DNA of 7,687 nt, taken from the NCBI GenBank assembly GCA_905236585.1, contig CAJOQZ010000054.1:1-7687 (forward strand), written 5' to 3'. Origin of the DNA: an uncultured Lachnospiraceae bacterium (GTDB taxonomy: Bacteria; Bacillota; Clostridia; Lachnospirales; Lachnospiraceae). This document shows, piece after piece, positions 6,343-7,687 of this stretch. The stretch's first letter is position 1. Each line of letters starts with the position of its first letter. Made by a program: the position numbers and the translations under genes. The notes below the pieces were generated by a model that was not told where the DNA came from, searched no databases, and saw only the letters and a list, made by a program, of their open reading frames with translations.

Positions 6343-6374
6343 AGCCCTTCTCCTTCTTAAAACACGTCTACGAC

Positions 6375-6632
6375 TTACAGGTTCTCCTGAAGGAATTTCT
6401 TCAACGTCTCCATAGCATCATCTTCGCCGTCGCCGTCCGTCTTCAGCGTAATCTCTTCGCCCTGCTTAACGCCAAGGCTCATAACGCCTAAAATTCTCTT
6501 CGCGTCAACTTCCTTGCCCTCTTTTTCAATCGTAACCTTGCAGGGAACCGCTGCCGCAGCCTTAACGAATAAACCGGCCGGTCTTGCGTGGATGCCTTCG
6601 GGATCTGTAATTGTGTACTTAAACTCTTTCAT
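6375..6632 (-). CDS. ptsH: HPr phosphocarrier protein, lacking Ser46
   Basis: This 85-aa protein has normal HPr length. It accepts phosphate from Enzyme I at His15 (GIHARPAG, 13-20, with R17 also conserved) and passes it to sugar-specific EIIA domains. The second HPr signature aligns as GKEVDAKRILGVMSLGV (39-55). There the regulatory Ser46 of Bacillus-type HPr (LKSIMGVMSL) is replaced by Arg, codon AGA at 6497-6495. This HPr therefore cannot be phosphorylated there by HPr kinase, so carbon catabolite control through HPr(Ser-P) would need another HPr or Crh paralogue. ATG 6632 is chosen over an in-frame TTG 13 codons upstream because AAAGGA (6648-6643) lies 10 nt before it and the N-terminus MKEFKYTITDPEG then matches the family. 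ptsI follows after 32 bp. Confidence 0.96.
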   Translation of the reverse strand: MKEFKYTITDPEGIHARPAGLFVKAAAAVPCKVTIEKEGKEVDAKRILGVMSLGVKQGEEITLKTDGDGEDDAMETLKKFLQENL

Positions 6633-6642
6633 TTTGCTTTCA

Positions 6643-6648
6643 TCCTTT
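6643..6648 (-). promoter_or_regulatory. Ribosome binding site of ptsH
   Basis: AAAGGA ends 10 nt before ATG 6632. It sits inside the longer TTG-initiated open frame and argues for the ATG that gives an 85-aa HPr. Confidence 0.7.
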
Positions 6649-6709
6649 CTGTTGTATAATTTTCTCTCCAAAGGTTAAAAAATCGCTCTCTCCTTTGAAA
6701 CACGAAACT

Positions 6710-6738
6710 ATTATAACAGTTTTCACAAAAATATCCTA
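6710..6738 (-). promoter_or_regulatory. ptsHI promoter (extended -10)
   Basis: TATAAT (6715-6710) is a perfect -10, preceded by TG one base upstream (TGTTATAAT), making an extended -10. The -35 region about 17 bp upstream (TAGGAT) is poor, as is common for extended -10 promoters. Transcription would begin near 6703, leaving a leader of roughly 70 nt before the ptsH start. Confidence 0.65.
6712..6725 (-). promoter_or_regulatory. cre-like sequence over the ptsHI -10
   Basis: TGAAAACTGTTATA matches the CcpA cre consensus TGWAARCGNTTNCA at 12 of 14 positions. One of the two mismatches is in the central CG, which is normally well conserved, so this is only a candidate operator. It overlaps the -10 element, where binding would repress. 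Confidence 0.25.
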
Positions 6739-6749
6739 CCCTTAATTTG

Positions 6750-6767
6750 AAATTTTATGCAAAATTT
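6750..6767. repeat. AT-rich inverted repeat upstream of the ptsHI promoter
   Basis: The 7-bp arms aaatttt and aaaattt are perfect inverted copies around a 4-bp centre (atgc on the + strand). The element lies about 47 to 64 bp upstream of the expected start. It could be an UP-like element, a regulator site, or chance in AT-rich DNA. Confidence 0.4.
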
Positions 6768-6807
6768 ATGATAGTGCTTGCGAAAAGGCGGGGAGAACCA
6801 CTCTTTG

Positions 6808-7687
6808 TTACTGTTCTTTGTCTGCCGCGTTATCCTCCGCTGCGGAAGGCTCTTCCGATGTCTCTTCCTGCGAAGCCGCTTCTTCCGTCATTGCCGCGCC
6901 GTCCTCATTTACTACCGATTCTTCCCCTGCTGCCGCATCTGCCGCCGGAGCGCTGTCCGCGGATTCTCTCTGACTGCCGTCTACGGACTTCGCTTCATCG
7001 GCAATGCCGTCCTGCTGCGCCATCTGCCCTTCGGCAGAATTATCCGTCTCTTCCGCTTCCTCTTTAACCGTTGTCGCCGCCTGTCCGGCGGATTCTTCCG
7101 GCTTCGTATCCTCATCGGCTGATGTTTTTTCTGCTTCTTTGCCGGACGCGTCTTTTTCCGTCTTATTTTGTTCCTTATCCTTGTCTTTTTCCTCGGTCAC
7201 CGATTCTTTCGTTTCCGACTTCTTCTCTTCCGATGCCGCATCATCTACCACAAACTCCGTTTTGACCGACGATTCCGCATGCCCGGCAAAATCATCCGCC
7301 CGGTAAAGGAGGCTTCCGTCCGCCTGAACAAAAAGCATGACGCCGCCGTCCGTCTGCAAATCCGCAAGCGACGCAATCCCGGACAGATCAACCCGGACGT
7401 CTTCGCCGACCGATCCGGTAATGTCCGTTACAAAAAACCCACCGCGCAGATCGCTGTCCGCATCCGCACCTGTTTTTACTACGGCAAAAGCACCTTCCTC
7501 CGTCACAAAGCGCACCGGCATCCCCGGCTGCGCCAGATACGGCAGACCAAGATCCGCGACGGACAAAAGCGCCGCATCCTCCACAGCACGATACATTTCT
7601 TTCGTGCCGTTTTGTCCACCGAAGAGATTGGAAAGCGCTTCGACGATGTTAAAGGTCGCCGCTGCATGAACAAATGTCGCAACAGGC
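6808..7687 (-). CDS. Unrecognised protein with long acidic low-complexity tail, 5' end cut
   Basis: The frame is open from the right edge (first full codon at 7686) to TAA 6810-6808, showing 292 residues with the start outside the window. An ATG at 7596 is internal, since coding continues 30 codons upstream of it without a stop (PVATFVHAAATFNIVEALSN). The first 145 visible residues look folded, with hydrophobic stretches (LLSVADLGLPYLAQPG, GVMLFVQADGSLLYRADDF). The last 147 residues (7251 onward to the stop) are almost only E, D, K, A, S, T, G, Q and N. They contain no Leu, aromatic, His or Cys, which points to an extended, disordered, strongly acidic region. I recognise no family. No convincing terminator separates it from the ptsHI promoter region. 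Whether it is cytoplasmic, membrane-bound or exported depends on the missing N-terminus. Confidence 0.75.
   Translation of the reverse strand, partial: PVATFVHAAATFNIVEALSNLFGGQNGTKEMYRAVEDAALLSVADLGLPYLAQPGMPVRFVTEEGAFAVVKTGADADSDLRGGFFVTDITGSVGEDVRVDLSGIASLADLQTDGGVMLFVQADGSLLYRADDFAGHAESSVKTEFVVDDAASEEKKSETKESVTEEKDKDKEQNKTEKDASGKEAEKTSADEDTKPEESAGQAATTVKEEAEETDNSAEGQMAQQDGIADEAKSVDGSQRESADSAPAADAAAGEESVVNEDGAAMTEEAASQEETSEEPSAAEDNAADKEQ

Noticed and set aside
6633..6671. TTG-initiated extension of ptsH
   Set aside because: HPr proteins start at the MKEFKY-type N-terminus, and the ribosome binding site points to ATG 6632.
6768..6807. Terminator after the acidic-tail gene
   Set aside because: Only a 4-bp AGTG/CACT pairing and no T-run were found, so no terminator is called.
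7004..7306. 100-aa Ser-rich + strand frame
   Set aside because: It is the antisense of the acidic low-complexity tail; Ser/Val/Phe-rich composition is the expected complement of Glu/Asp/Lys codons.

Overview
All genes in the window read on the minus strand, so transcription runs from high to low coordinates. The gene types are a Firmicutes-style HPr and Enzyme I pair, a CotH-family lipoprotein, and a TtcA-like protein followed by a small SAM methyltransferase. The Shine-Dalgarno sites are strong and GC content is moderate. Together these suggest a Clostridia genome, probably Lachnospiraceae-like. That placement is inference; no rRNA or other marker gene is present.

Layout in transcription order. 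(1) 7687-6808: the C-terminal part of an unrecognised protein, cut by the right edge, ending in a 147-residue acidic, disorder-like tail. (2) 6807-6633: a regulatory gap with a clear extended -10 promoter for the PTS genes, a cre-like sequence over that -10, and an AT-rich inverted repeat upstream. (3) ptsH (HPr) and ptsI (Enzyme I), 32 bp apart, closed by a strong intrinsic terminator at 4669-4640. (4) gph (HAD phosphatase), starting 12 bp beyond that terminator. (5) A 28-codon leader ORF within a set of interleaved inverted repeats, just upstream of corA. (6) corA, ttcA and a class I SAM methyltransferase, tightly packed and probably cotranscribed. A terminator-like hairpin lies inside the last codons of the methyltransferase gene. 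(7) 948-1: the N-terminal 316 codons of a CotH-kinase-family lipoprotein, cut by the left edge inside a Gly/Asp-rich repeat.

The genes are mostly housekeeping: the general PTS phosphorelay, a phosphatase, divalent cation transport, and two probable RNA-modification enzymes. The observations most worth following are the corA leader (small ORF plus mutually exclusive or pseudoknotted helices), the HPr with Arg in place of the regulatory Ser46, and the intrinsic terminator placed before the methyltransferase stop codon. Terminated transcripts there would lack a stop. No tRNA, rRNA, CRISPR array or insertion sequence was seen. No gene-free stretch exceeds 300 bases.
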